From an uncultured Paracoccaceae bacterium (GTDB lineage: Bacteria; Pseudomonadota; Alphaproteobacteria; Rhodobacterales; Rhodobacteraceae), in NCBI GenBank assembly GCA_947501355.1, contig CANMVA010000001.1, positions 2,069,492 through 2,133,491 on the forward strand: a stretch of 64,000 bases of DNA. Reading direction: 5' to 3'. The translations under genes were made by a program, and so were the position numbers. Below the pieces are notes generated by a model, which saw only the letters and a program-made list of their open reading frames with translations, had not been told where the DNA came from and did not search any database. This document shows, one piece after another, positions 50,061 to 58,133 of this stretch. Each line of letters starts with the position of its first letter. Positions within the stretch are counted from its first letter, which is position 1.

Positions 50061-50162
50061 AACGAGACTCCTTTCGTCTATGCCTCGATTTCGTGAGGCG
50101 TATGAGAAAGAAACCCGAAACTCTCCGCAAAGTTCCGACGGACGGATCCGACCGCCTTGCGA

Positions 50163-51119
50163 TTAGGCCTTCGAGAAGAGCCGTGACCATGTGGGCACGA
50201 TCACATTGGTGACGAGCGGGATCAGGCCAAAGCCAATCGCCAGTCCCAGCAGACCGTCAAGCGTCGCCACCACCAGCCAATTCACAAAGCCCTTCGCGCC
50301 GTCCAGCCCGGCGGAGACGGACTTTGCCGCGCCCTTGATGACAGTCTCAAGCCCATCGAGGCCCAGCACGGCAAGCGAATGCACGATGATATTGCCCCCA
50401 ACCCAAAGCATGGCGGCAGTGCCGATAATCATCAGCAGTTTCAGCACTTTGGGCATGCCTTTGACGATCCCGCGTCCAATGGCACGGGTGAGCCCAAAAC
50501 GCCCGTTGGCGCTCATTAGAAGGCCCAGATCGTCGGCTTTCACGATCAGCGCGACAGAGCCATAGACCGCCAGCGTAATGCCAATGGCAACCGTAGCAAG
50601 CGTCGCCGCCTCAAACCAGAATGTGCTGGCGGGGATGGCGGCCAGGGCAATTGTCATGATCTCGGCCGACAGGATGAAATCGGTCTTGATCGCGCCTTTG
50701 ACCTTTTCCTCCTCCAGATGGGCGGGGTCGCCCACATCCTCGACCCCGTGGTCCATCTCGTCATGGGGAAAGAGCCAGTGATGCACTTTCTCGGCGCCTT
50801 CAAAGCATAAGTACGCACCGCCGAGGATCAGAAGGATCGGGATCGCCCAAGGGGCAAATGTGTTCAGCGCCATACCGGCAGGCAGCAGGAATACCAGCTT
50901 GTTGAAAAGCGATGCGCGCGCGATTTTCCAGATGATCGGCAATTCGCGCTTTGGATCAAATCCCTGCACGTATTTCGGCGTCACGGCAGCATCGTCGATC
51001 ACCGCACCTGCCGCTTTCGAGCCTGATTTCAGCGCTTGTGCGGCCACATCATCGACCGAGGCGGCGGCCACTTTGGCAATGCCAGCCACGTCATCCAGAA
51101 GCGCCAGAAGTCCACTCAT
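50163..51119 (-). CDS. DUF808 family membrane protein
   Basis: A 318-residue integral membrane protein of the DUF808 (YedI) family: MSGLLALLDDVAGIAKVAAASVDDVAAQALKSGSKAAGAVIDDAAVTPKYVQGF is the hallmark N-terminus. FEGAEKVHHWLFPHDE and IKTDFILSAEIMTIALA follow, with several helices. The function is unknown. The ATG at 51119 has AGGT upstream; the longer frame adds 5 residues without support. Confidence 0.85.
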   Translation of the reverse strand: MSGLLALLDDVAGIAKVAAASVDDVAAQALKSGSKAAGAVIDDAAVTPKYVQGFDPKRELPIIWKIARASLFNKLVFLLPAGMALNTFAPWAIPILLILGGAYLCFEGAEKVHHWLFPHDEMDHGVEDVGDPAHLEEEKVKGAIKTDFILSAEIMTIALAAIPASTFWFEAATLATVAIGITLAVYGSVALIVKADDLGLLMSANGRFGLTRAIGRGIVKGMPKVLKLLMIIGTAAMLWVGGNIIVHSLAVLGLDGLETVIKGAAKSVSAGLDGAKGFVNWLVVATLDGLLGLAIGFGLIPLVTNVIVPTWSRLFSKA

Positions 51120-51229
51120 GTTACCTGCCCTCACCCATTGTGTCGTGTAGTCTGTGCTTTCTCACGAATCGACCACTTATGCCGATATAACCGAGGATAA
51201 CGTGTCGATCACGCAAGGGTTCCCGCATT

Positions 51230-51273
51230 CGTTAGCGCAACCATGTGCGACCCTGCCACGTTTATCGCTAACA
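51230..51273. promoter_or_regulatory. Two LacI-type operators upstream of gap1
   Basis: CGTTAGCGCAACCA at 51230-51243 and, on the reverse strand, TGTTAGCGATAAAC at 51260-51273 match the palindrome TGTTAGCGCTAACA at 11 of 14 positions each. Their starts are exactly 30 bases apart, close to three helical turns. The class resembles operators of LacI-family carbon regulators such as alphaproteobacterial CceR. Confidence 0.5.
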
Positions 51274-51371
51274 TGTTGAGTCATCGGCGCTTTTCCCTTT
51301 GTTGAGGTCGGCGCACATCCTATATCCACACCAACGAATACCAAGGCATACCGTTTGCAGGAGCACGCATC

Positions 51372-52376
51372 ATGACAGTCACCGTCGGGATTAACGGATT
51401 TGGCCGGATCGGACGCTGCACTTTGGCCCATATCGCCGAAAGCGCGCGCAACGATGTGCAGGTCGTCAAGATCAACGCGACCGGACCGCTGGAAACCAGC
51501 GCGCATCTGCTGCGGTTTGATAGTGTGCATGGCCGCTTCCCCGGCGAGGTTCGGGTTGAGGGCAACACGATGGATCTGGGCCGCGGCCCGATGGAGATGT
51601 TCTCGACCTATGATCCGCAAGAACTGGACTGGTCAGGCTGCGACGTGGTTTTGGAATGCACGGGCAACTTCAATGATGGCGGCAAGTCTGCGGTGCATCT
51701 GGAGCGCGGCGCGAAGTCTGTTCTGATCTCGGCCCCGGCGTCGAACGTGCAGCGCACGGTTGTTTACGGCGTGAACCACCGCGATCTGCAGCGTGGCGAG
51801 ACGATGGTGTCAAACGGGTCCTGCACAACGAACTGTCTGGCCCCGCTGGCCAAGGTGCTGAACGACGCGATTGGCATCGAGCGCGGGATCATGACGACGA
51901 TCCACAGCTACACGGGCGACCAGCCGACGCTGGACCGGCGCCATAAGGACCTCTACCGCGCGCGGGCCGCTGCGATGGCGATGATCCCGACCTCCACCGG
52001 GGCGGCGAAGGCTTTGGGCGAAGTGCTGCCCGAGTTGGACGGCAAGCTCGATGGCACCGCGATGCGCGTCCCTACCCCGAATGTAAGCGCGGTTGATCTG
52101 ACCTTTGAAGCGTCCAAGGACGTGACGGTCGAAGACGTGAACGCGGTCGTTGCGGAAGCCGCTGCCGGCCATATGGGCGCGGTGCTGAGCTATGATGCGG
52201 CCCCCAAGGTCTCGATTGATTTCAACCACACACCACATTCCTCGATCTTTGCCCCGGACCAGACCAAAGTTGTCGGCGGCCGCACGGTGCGCGTGCTGGC
52301 CTGGTATGACAACGAATGGGGCTTCTCGTGCCGCATGGCCGATGTGGCTGGCGCAATGGGCCGGTTGCTGCACTAA
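51372..52376 (+). CDS. gap: Type I glyceraldehyde-3-phosphate dehydrogenase, copy 1 (Ala36)
   Basis: A 334-residue GAPDH with [15 protein letters not shown], catalytic Cys151 in [30 protein letters not shown], and [15 protein letters not shown]. The cofactor-binding strand reads VVKINATGPLETSAHLL. The Asp that normally grips the NAD ribose (Asp36 in the neighbouring copy, INDLGPV) is Ala36 here. Loss of that Asp is found in NADP-preferring, gluconeogenic GapB-type enzymes, so a switch in cofactor is inferred. AGGAG lies 8 bases before the ATG. LacI-type operators lie upstream. Confidence 0.9.
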   Translation: MTVTVGINGFGRIGRCTLAHIAESARNDVQVVKINATGPLETSAHLLRFDSVHGRFPGEVRVEGNTMDLGRGPMEMFSTYDPQELDWSGCDVVLECTGNFNDGGKSAVHLERGAKSVLISAPASNVQRTVVYGVNHRDLQRGETMVSNGSCTTNCLAPLAKVLNDAIGIERGIMTTIHSYTGDQPTLDRRHKDLYRARAAAMAMIPTSTGAAKALGEVLPELDGKLDGTAMRVPTPNVSAVDLTFEASKDVTVEDVNAVVAEAAAGHMGAVLSYDAAPKVSIDFNHTPHSSIFAPDQTKVVGGRTVRVLAWYDNEWGFSCRMADVAGAMGRLLH

Positions 52377-52426
52377 GCTGGTCAACCCCTGCCCCTTTGT
52401 GCATAAGCAATCGGCAGGACCAGCTT
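52375..52426 (+). promoter_or_regulatory. Stem-loop between gap1 and a 47-codon gene
   Basis: AAGCTGGTC (52375-52383) pairs perfectly with GACCAGCTT (52418-52426), with an inner CTGCC/GGCAG stem. The outer stem begins inside the gap1 stop codon and ends just before the SD (GAGG at 52428-52431) of the small gene. No T-run follows, so RNA processing or translational coupling is more likely than termination. Confidence 0.55.
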
Positions 52427-52439
52427 TGAGGCACACCCC

Positions 52440-52583
52440 ATGACGAACAGTATTGCCTTGGGATTGGCGGTCGCCGTTGTTGGCGCGCTCGCAGCGGACG
52501 TATTTCTGAACGACGCACGCGCCTCGGTTTTCATGGGCAAAGAGATGCTTCTTCTCATCGAATACCTCGCCTTCTGGCGGTAG
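52440..52583 (+). CDS. 47-residue small protein between two gap genes
   Basis: Translated by eye: MTNSIALGLAVAVVGALAADVFLNDARASVFMGKEMLLLIEYLAFWR. It has one N-terminal hydrophobic helix with an Ala-rich end and a second semi-hydrophobic stretch (LLLIEYLAFW). GAGG lies 8 bases before the ATG. The position between two co-directional GAPDH genes and the good SD favour a real gene. I recall similar ORFs beside gap in other Rhodobacterales but cannot verify it here. Confidence 0.65.
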   Translation: MTNSIALGLAVAVVGALAADVFLNDARASVFMGKEMLLLIEYLAFWR

Positions 52584-52625
52584 CGTCCACCGGCCTGCCA
52601 GTTGACCTTTGCGCTGGAATGCGCA

Positions 52626-52639
52626 TGTTAGCGGTAACG
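52626..52639. promoter_or_regulatory. LacI-type operator upstream of gap2
   Basis: TGTTAGCGGTAACG matches TGTTAGCGCTAACA at 12 of 14 positions. It lies 41 bases before the gap2 start codon, the same class as the two sites before gap1. Confidence 0.55.
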
Positions 52640-52680
52640 GCGCGAGTCACGCGCCCAATCAGCTTGCAAAGGGGGCAGTG

Positions 52681-53682
52681 ATGACCGTCAAAGTTGCCAT
52701 CAACGGATTTGGCCGCATTGGCCGCAACGTGCTCCGCGCGATTATCGAAAGCGGACGGACCGATATCGAGGTCGTTGCCATCAACGACCTGGGGCCGGTC
52801 GATACGAACGCCCATCTGCTGCGCTATGACTCTGTCCATGGTCGCTTCCCTGCCAAGGTTACTGTTACTGAGACCAGCATCGACGTGGGCCGTGGCCCGA
52901 TGGCCGTGACAGCGCTACGCAACCCGGCGGACCTGCCTTGGGCGGATGTGGATATCGTGCTGGAATGCACAGGTATTTTCACCTCGAAGGAGGCGTGTCA
53001 GGCGCATCTGGACAATGGGGCGAGCCGGGTTCTGATCTCGGCCCCCGGCAAGGATGCGGACAAGACGATTGTGTATGGTGTGAACCACGACACGCTAACC
53101 GGCGAGGATATCGTGGTCTCGAACGCGTCCTGCACGACGAATTGTCTGGCCCCTGTTGCCAAGGTGCTCAACGACAGCGTGGGCATCACCAAGGGCTTCA
53201 TGACGACGATCCACAGCTACACGGGCGATCAGCCGACGCTGGATACGATGCACAAAGATCTCTACCGCGCGCGGGCTGCTGCGCTCAGCATGATCCCCAC
53301 CTCCACCGGGGCGGCCAAGGCCGTGGGTCTGGTGCTGCCGGAACTCGACGGCAAGCTGGACGGGGTCGCGATCCGGGTGCCGACGCCAAACGTGTCGGTT
53401 GTGGACATGACCTTTGAGGCGAGCCGTGAGACCAGCGTTGAGGAAATCAATGCCGCGATCCAAGCCGCAGCCGACGGACCTTTGAAAGGCGTTTTGGGTG
53501 TGACGGACGAAAAGCTGGTCAGCATGGATTTCAACCACGATCCGCACTCGTCGATCTTTGCCACCGACCAGACTAAAGTCATGGAAGGCACCATGTGCCG
53601 CGTCCTGAGCTGGTATGACAACGAATGGGGCTTCTCCAACCGCATGGCCGACACGGCTGTCGCCATGGGCAAGCTGATCTGA
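52681..53682 (+). CDS. gap: Type I glyceraldehyde-3-phosphate dehydrogenase, copy 2 (Asp36)
   Basis: A 333-residue GAPDH with [15 protein letters not shown], catalytic Cys151 in [55 protein letters not shown], and [23 protein letters not shown]. The cofactor strand keeps the NAD-specific Asp ([17 protein letters not shown]), so this is the likely glycolytic, NAD-dependent copy. AAAGGGGG lies upstream of the ATG at 52681. It is co-directional with gap1 but has its own operator. Confidence 0.94.
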   Translation: MTVKVAINGFGRIGRNVLRAIIESGRTDIEVVAINDLGPVDTNAHLLRYDSVHGRFPAKVTVTETSIDVGRGPMAVTALRNPADLPWADVDIVLECTGIFTSKEACQAHLDNGASRVLISAPGKDADKTIVYGVNHDTLTGEDIVVSNASCTTNCLAPVAKVLNDSVGITKGFMTTIHSYTGDQPTLDTMHKDLYRARAAALSMIPTSTGAAKAVGLVLPELDGKLDGVAIRVPTPNVSVVDMTFEASRETSVEEINAAIQAAADGPLKGVLGVTDEKLVSMDFNHDPHSSIFATDQTKVMEGTMCRVLSWYDNEWGFSNRMADTAVAMGKLI

Positions 53683-53697
53683 TCGGTCTTTCTTGAC

Positions 53698-53728
53698 GCA
53701 GCCCTGTCAACATCTCTTGACGGGCTGC
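53698..53728 (+). promoter_or_regulatory. Hairpin and candidate promoter between gap2 and the cobalamin riboswitch
   Basis: GCAGCCCTGTCAA pairs with TTGACGGGCTGC (one bulged base), but no T-run follows. TTGACG at 53717-53722 can serve as -35. A poor -10 (GACAAC at 53740-53745) after 17 bases would start transcription about where riboswitch stem P1 begins (53752). Confidence 0.35.
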
Positions 53729-53751
53729 GGTTTCTCCAAGACAACACTTGC

Positions 53752-53940
53752 GATGGTGTCCGGTGCCAAAAGGCGTGGCCGGACTGAAAAGGGAATACGG
53801 TGAGGAAGAGCCAACTCGGCGCCAACTCCGTAACTGCCCCCGCAACTGTGAGCGGCGAGCAACCCCGGCGAACACCACTGAGCGATATGCTTGGGAAGGT
53901 TCGGGGACGCCCAGACCCGCAAGTCAGGAGACCTGCCATC
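53752..53940 (+). ncRNA. Cobalamin riboswitch
   Basis: Adenosylcobalamin/cobalamin-binding leader RNA. Conserved blocks in order are AAAAGGGAA near 53786, the core CTGCCCCCGCAACTGTGAGCGG near 53834, a CCACTGAGC segment near 53876, and the B12 box AAGTCAGGAGACCTGCC near 53920-53937. P1 forms between GATGGTG (53752-53758) and TGCCATC (53934-53940). A downstream hairpin CCGGAC-GGGGT-GTCCGG (53958-53974) directly precedes an AGGAG, suggesting translational or transcriptional control of the B12 transport operon. Confidence 0.93.
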
Positions 53941-54057
53941 ATGAACGAAACCTCAACCCGGACGGGGTGTCCGGACAGGAGATCATGATGACACGACGAC
54001 CGCATTCGGTCCGACATCCATGGCTTTGTCCCGCCCCGCCTCATCGCGGAGGGCGAT

Positions 54058-54465
54058 ATGGGACATACACCAACACACAAGATAACGGTTTGCACCTCGT
54101 GCAGACACAAGGGCAGCGAGTGTCGCCCCGGCTATGAGCTGATTGCGCGGTTGCGCAAGGCGATTGAGGCCGCGGGCGACGCGGTGGCCGAGGATTTCGA
54201 GATTTCGGGCGTGGCCTGCATGGCAGGCTGCGACAGGCCGTGCACGGTGGCCTATCACGGCACGCGCAAGGCCACGTATCTTTTCGGGGATATCGAGGCC
54301 GACAGCGACATCGATGATCTGGTCGCCTTCGCGCAGCAATACGCGCTTCTGGGGGACGGGTGGTGTTCCTCTGTCGATCGGCCCGGCAAGCTGCGCAAGA
54401 GCACGCTGGCCCGCGTGCCCGCCGCCATCATCGCGATGGAAGAAACGACGGAGCGCGCGTCATGA
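54058..54465 (+). CDS. DUF1636 metal-binding protein
   Basis: A 135-residue protein of the DUF1636 family, often found with cobalamin genes and resembling (2Fe-2S) thioredoxin-like ferredoxins. Cysteines at 12, 15, 22, 54, 58 and 62 (VCTSCRHKGSEC; GVACMAGCDRPC) form a likely metal or cluster site. GGAGGG lies 5 bases before the ATG. Its TGA overlaps the ATG of the ABC ATPase gene. It is the first gene after the cobalamin riboswitch, so it is B12-regulated. Confidence 0.85.
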   Translation: MGHTPTHKITVCTSCRHKGSECRPGYELIARLRKAIEAAGDAVAEDFEISGVACMAGCDRPCTVAYHGTRKATYLFGDIEADSDIDDLVAFAQQYALLGDGWCSSVDRPGKLRKSTLARVPAAIIAMEETTERAS

Positions 54466-55244
54466 GTGCCGCTGATCTGGTCGCAGAGAGCATCAGCTGG
54501 TCCCCGCGCAAAGGCGCGGAGCCGTTGGTGCATCCGACAAGTTTCCGCGTCGGCGCGGGCGATATCCTTGGCGTTGTCGGCCCCAACGGCGCGGGCAAAT
54601 CCACCTTGCTGCGCATGCTCTATCGCTATCAGGCGCCGCTTACTGGATCGGTGCGCGTCGGGGGGGAAGACATCTGGGCAATGCCCCCACGGGCGGCTGC
54701 GCGTAAGGTGGCGGCGGTGTTGCAAGAGCAGCCCTCGTCCTTCGGGCTGACGGTGCGCGAGATCGTCATGCTGGGGCGCACGCCGCACCGCTTGGGCTTT
54801 TCGACCGCCGGGGCCAATGACGGCGAGATCGTGGAGAACGCCCTGATGCGGCTGGGGCTTCAGGACCTCGCCCACCGCGATCTGCTGACCCTGTCGGGCG
54901 GGGAGCGGCAGCGAGTGATGGTCGCGCGAGCACTGGCGCAGGAGCCTGAGGTGCTGGTGCTGGATGAGCCGACGAACCATCTCGATATCCGCCATCAGCT
55001 AGAGGTTCTGGCCCTGATCCGCGGGCTTGATCTGACGATCATCGTCTCGCTGCACGATCTGAACATGGCCACCGAGGTGTGCGATTCTGTGCTGGTGCTG
55101 GAGCATGGGCATCTGCGCGGCAGCGGCCCACCCCAAGAGGTGCTGACCGAGCGGCTGGTGTCGGACGCTTTTCGCGTCGACGCGCGCCGCGAGACGCTGA
55201 GCCCCAGCGACGACACACATTTCTCTTTCCATCTTCCGCACTAA
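54462..55244 (+). CDS. btuD: Cobalamin-type ABC transporter ATP-binding protein
   Basis: A 260-residue ATPase of the FecE/BtuD class. Walker A is GPNGAGKST (residues 40-48), signature LSGGERQR near residue 145, Walker B VLVLDEPTNHLD near residue 165, and the switch His lies in VSLHDLNMA. The riboswitch and the following binding protein and permease make B12 or its precursor (cobinamide) the probable cargo. The ATG at 54462 overlaps the upstream stop by 4 bases. Confidence 0.87.
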   Translation: MSAADLVAESISWSPRKGAEPLVHPTSFRVGAGDILGVVGPNGAGKSTLLRMLYRYQAPLTGSVRVGGEDIWAMPPRAAARKVAAVLQEQPSSFGLTVREIVMLGRTPHRLGFSTAGANDGEIVENALMRLGLQDLAHRDLLTLSGGERQRVMVARALAQEPEVLVLDEPTNHLDIRHQLEVLALIRGLDLTIIVSLHDLNMATEVCDSVLVLEHGHLRGSGPPQEVLTERLVSDAFRVDARRETLSPSDDTHFSFHLPH

Positions 55245-55255
55245 GGACGATCCCC

Positions 55256-56191
55256 ATGAAACGACTATTCTCAACCCTCGCCATGACCTTCGCCGCCACG
55301 GGCGCTTTGGCGCAGACAACCGTGCAAAGCTGCGACCGGGAAGTCACCTTTGACGCGCCTCCGAAAGCCGCGATTTCGAACGACGTGAACCTGACCGAAA
55401 TGATGCTGGTTCTGGGCCTCACCGACCACATGGTGGGCTTCACAGGCATCAACGGCTGGAACAAGCTCGAGGAGGAGATGCGCGCGGGTCTCACGGAATT
55501 GCCCGAATTGTCCGAGAAATACCCCAGCAAGGAAGTGCTGATCGGCGCGGATGCGGATTTCTTCTTCGCCGGTTGGAATTACGGCATGAAGGTCGGTGGC
55601 GAGGTGACGCCTGAGACGCTGGAGCCCTTTGGCATCAAGGTCTATGAACTGACCGAAAGCTGCATCCATATCGGCGAGAAAGACGCAGCCAGCATGGATG
55701 ACATGTATAACGATCTGCTGAATCTCGGCGTGATCTTTGGCGAAAGCGCCAAGGCGGAAGAGCTTGTCGCAGGCTATAAGGCAGAGCTTGAGGCGTTCAC
55801 GTCAGAGCTGGCCCCGCTTGAGCGCGCGCCGCGCGTCTTCGTCTATGACAGCGGCGAGGACACGCCCTTCACCGCCGGGCGCTACGCCATGCCTAACGCG
55901 TTGATCGAGGCCGCAGGCGGCACCAACATCATGAATGATTTCGAGAAAAGCTGGGCCACCGTCGGCTGGGAAGCCGTGGTAGAACGCAATCCGGAGGTCA
56001 TCGTGATAGTGAATTACGGCAACGTCACGGCCGAAGAAAAGCGCGCCTTCATGATGAACAACCCCGCCTTCGCCGATCTCGACGCGATCAAGAATGATCG
56101 CTTCGTGACGCTGGAATATGTCGAGGCGACACCGGGGCCGCGCAATATCAAAGCCGTCAAGACTTTGGCCGCCGCCTTCCGCGCGGAGTAA
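55256..56191 (+). CDS. btuF: Periplasmic substrate-binding protein of the cobalamin-type ABC transporter
   Basis: A 311-residue class III binding protein with a signal peptide (MKRLFSTLAMTFAATGALA). A mature region typical of FepB/BtuF folds follows (AISNDVNLTEMMLVLGLTDHMVGFTG, VLIGADADFFFAGWNY, PRVFVYDSGEDTPFTAGRYAMPNALIEAAGGTNI). Iron-siderophore binding is an alternative; the riboswitch favours cobalamin. It starts 11 bases after btuD. Confidence 0.82.
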   Translation: MKRLFSTLAMTFAATGALAQTTVQSCDREVTFDAPPKAAISNDVNLTEMMLVLGLTDHMVGFTGINGWNKLEEEMRAGLTELPELSEKYPSKEVLIGADADFFFAGWNYGMKVGGEVTPETLEPFGIKVYELTESCIHIGEKDAASMDDMYNDLLNLGVIFGESAKAEELVAGYKAELEAFTSELAPLERAPRVFVYDSGEDTPFTAGRYAMPNALIEAAGGTNIMNDFEKSWATVGWEAVVERNPEVIVIVNYGNVTAEEKRAFMMNNPAFADLDAIKNDRFVTLEYVEATPGPRNIKAVKTLAAAFRAE

Positions 56192-56196
56192 GCGAA

Positions 56197-57252
56197 ATGG
56201 ACAGGACCCTGCCCGACACAGCCGCCAAACCCGCGCGCACCAGCTTTTTCGCGATTGCGATGGGCCTGGGGCTTGTGGGGTTGGTCCTGTCCATTTCCGC
56301 CGCCATCAGTCTGGGCGCGATTGGCATTCCGGCCAGCACGGTCTGGGGGGTGCTGGCCAACAAGCTGGCCCCCGACGCGGTCCCTGTCGACTGGTCGGCA
56401 GGCCGTGAGGCGATTGTCTGGGACATCCGCTTTCCACGCGCGTTGCTGGCGTGTTTCGTGGGCGCAGGGCTGGCCATGGTGGGTGCAAGCCTGCAAGCAG
56501 TGACGCGCAACCCGTTGGCGGACCCGCATTTGCTGGGCATCTCGGCGGGTGGCGCGTTTGGCGCGATCACCGCCTTGTTGCACACGGGCATGTTCCTTGG
56601 GCTGCTGACGGTGCCGCTCTTGGCGTTTCTGGGCGCATTGGGGGCCACGCTACTGGTGCTGGCGGTGTCGCAATTTGCCTCAGCGACCAGTGCGGACAGG
56701 CTCATTTTGGCAGGCGTCGCGGTGTCGTTCATCGTGATGGCACTGGCCAATATGCTGATCTTCATGGGCGACTCCCGCGCGACGCACACGGTCGTCTTCT
56801 GGATGCTGGGCGGGCTGGGGCTGGCGCAGTGGAGCCAGCTGATCTACCCGCTTTCAATCCTGATCGCCTGCGGCGCATACTTGTGGCTGAACGCGCGCAA
56901 CCTGAATGCAATGACCATCGGAGATGAGACGGCGGCAACGCTGGGTCTGCCCGTCGCGCGGTTCCGGTTTTCGGTCTTTGTGATCGGGGCGCTGATTACA
57001 GGCGTCATGGTCGCGTTTTCCGGCATTATCGGGTTTGTCGGGCTGATGGTCCCCCATATCGTGCGGATGATTGTCGGCGGAGATTATGCGCGGGTTCTGC
57101 CCGCCTCGGCTCTGATCGGGGCGATCTTTCTGCTTTGGGCGGATGTCATTGCGCGCACGATCATGGCCCCCGATGATATGCCCATTGGAATTGTCACCGG
57201 CCTGATCGGCGGCGTCTTCTTTGTCTGGCTTCTGCGTCGCAGGATCACCTAA
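56197..57252 (+). CDS. btuC: Cobalamin-type ABC transporter permease (FecCD/BtuC family)
   Basis: A 351-residue membrane protein with about nine to ten helices. Family motifs are WDIRFPRALLACFVGAGLAMVGASLQAVTRNPLADPHLLGISAGGAFGAI, LAGVAVSFIVMALANMLIF and SGIIGFVGLMVPHIVRMIVGGDYARVLPASALIGAIFLLWADVIAR. It lies 5 bases after btuF. A hairpin of 10 bases per arm with one mismatch (57285-57311) follows the operon but has no T-run. Confidence 0.87.
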   Translation: MDRTLPDTAAKPARTSFFAIAMGLGLVGLVLSISAAISLGAIGIPASTVWGVLANKLAPDAVPVDWSAGREAIVWDIRFPRALLACFVGAGLAMVGASLQAVTRNPLADPHLLGISAGGAFGAITALLHTGMFLGLLTVPLLAFLGALGATLLVLAVSQFASATSADRLILAGVAVSFIVMALANMLIFMGDSRATHTVVFWMLGGLGLAQWSQLIYPLSILIACGAYLWLNARNLNAMTIGDETAATLGLPVARFRFSVFVIGALITGVMVAFSGIIGFVGLMVPHIVRMIVGGDYARVLPASALIGAIFLLWADVIARTIMAPDDMPIGIVTGLIGGVFFVWLLRRRIT

Positions 57253-57367
57253 GCCGTTTTCATCAAAGAAAAATCCATGCCTGGGCCGCTTTGCAAAAAA
57301 CGCATAGCGGCTTGACGCTCCTGTCAGTTGTTCTGCGGTGCAGCATTTCCTATCTGAGAGATGTAGC

Positions 57368-57381
57368 GGTTAGCGCTACCA
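57368..57381. promoter_or_regulatory. LacI-type palindrome upstream of the small YjiS-like gene
   Basis: GGTTAGCGCTACCA matches TGTTAGCGCTAACA at 12 of 14 positions. It lies 24 bases before the ATG and is overlapped by a GTAGCG/CGCTAC hairpin (57363-57379). Confidence 0.4.
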
Positions 57382-57405
57382 TGAAACACTCGAAAGGAGC
57401 CACCC

Positions 57406-57570
57406 ATGAGCACCCTCTTCACCCGCCTGAACTCTGCCGTGCAGAAACGCATCGCCTATCACCGGACTGTGGCCGAGCTGGAAAGCCTGCCGCTGGATAC
57501 GCGCCTGGATCTGGACATCTACACCGGCGACATTCCGAGGATTGCGACGCAGGCCGTCTACGGCCGCTAA
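57406..57570 (+). CDS. Small YjiS/DUF1127-like protein
   Basis: A 54-residue protein, MSTLFTRLNSAVQKRIAYHRTVAELESLPLDTRLDLDIYTGDIPRIATQAVYGR, translated by eye. The pattern (helix, then DLDIYTGDIPRIATQAVYG) fits the DUF1127 family of small proteins, some of which act in RNA turnover and phosphate or stress responses in alphaproteobacteria. AAAGGAG precedes the ATG. Its stop overlaps the coaD stop on the other strand by 4 bases. A TGTTAGCG-type palindrome lies upstream. Confidence 0.75.
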   Translation: MSTLFTRLNSAVQKRIAYHRTVAELESLPLDTRLDLDIYTGDIPRIATQAVYGR

Positions 57571-58061
57571 GCGCGGAACTTAGCAATCAGCGCGGTATTG
57601 ACGGCGGATGGCACAAATGGGCTGACATCCCCGTCAAGCCGCGCGATCTCTTTGACGAGCTTTGACGCGATGGCCTGATGGCGCGCTTCGGCCATCAAGA
57701 ACACCGTCTCGATCTCGTCATTGAGCACCCGGTTCATCCCGACCATCTGATATTCATACTCGAAATCGGCGACAGCGCGCAGCCCGCGCACGATCAGGTT
57801 TGCGCCGACATCCTGCGCGCAATTGATCAGCAGATTCTCGAACGGATGCACGACAATTTCGGTTCCGGTCTGCTCCGAGAGCATTTCACATTCGGCTTCA
57901 ATCATCGCGACACGCTCTTCCAGTGTGAAAAGCGGACCCTTGTCGCGATTGATGGCAACGCCAATCACAAGACGGTCCACAAGCGCGCTGGCGCGCCGGA
58001 TGATATCGATATGACCCAGGGTGATGGGGTCAAACGTGCCGGGATAAAGGCCGATGCGCAT
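57567..58061 (-). CDS. coaD: Pantetheine-phosphate adenylyltransferase
   Basis: Makes dephospho-CoA from 4'-phosphopantetheine and ATP. The 164-residue nucleotidyltransferase has the HxGH-type motif in GTFDPITLGHIDII (residues 8-21), LIVRGLRAVADFEYEYQMVGMNR and LVKEIARLDGDVSPFVP. It is convergent with the small DUF1127-like gene. Confidence 0.96.
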   Translation of the reverse strand: MRIGLYPGTFDPITLGHIDIIRRASALVDRLVIGVAINRDKGPLFTLEERVAMIEAECEMLSEQTGTEIVVHPFENLLINCAQDVGANLIVRGLRAVADFEYEYQMVGMNRVLNDEIETVFLMAEARHQAIASKLVKEIARLDGDVSPFVPSAVNTALIAKFRA

Positions 58062-58133
58062 AGGGCTGCTCCGTCGTCAGTCGTGGAGGCCACGCAACAA
58101 TATTGCGTGGGCGATTGCAAGCGGCGGGTTGCC

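Noticed and set aside
53985-54137. 50-codon ORF overlapping the DUF1636 start, as a confident gene
   Set aside because: Good SD, but a non-descript Arg/His-rich product and an 80-base overlap with a conserved gene. Kept only as a leader-peptide hypothesis.
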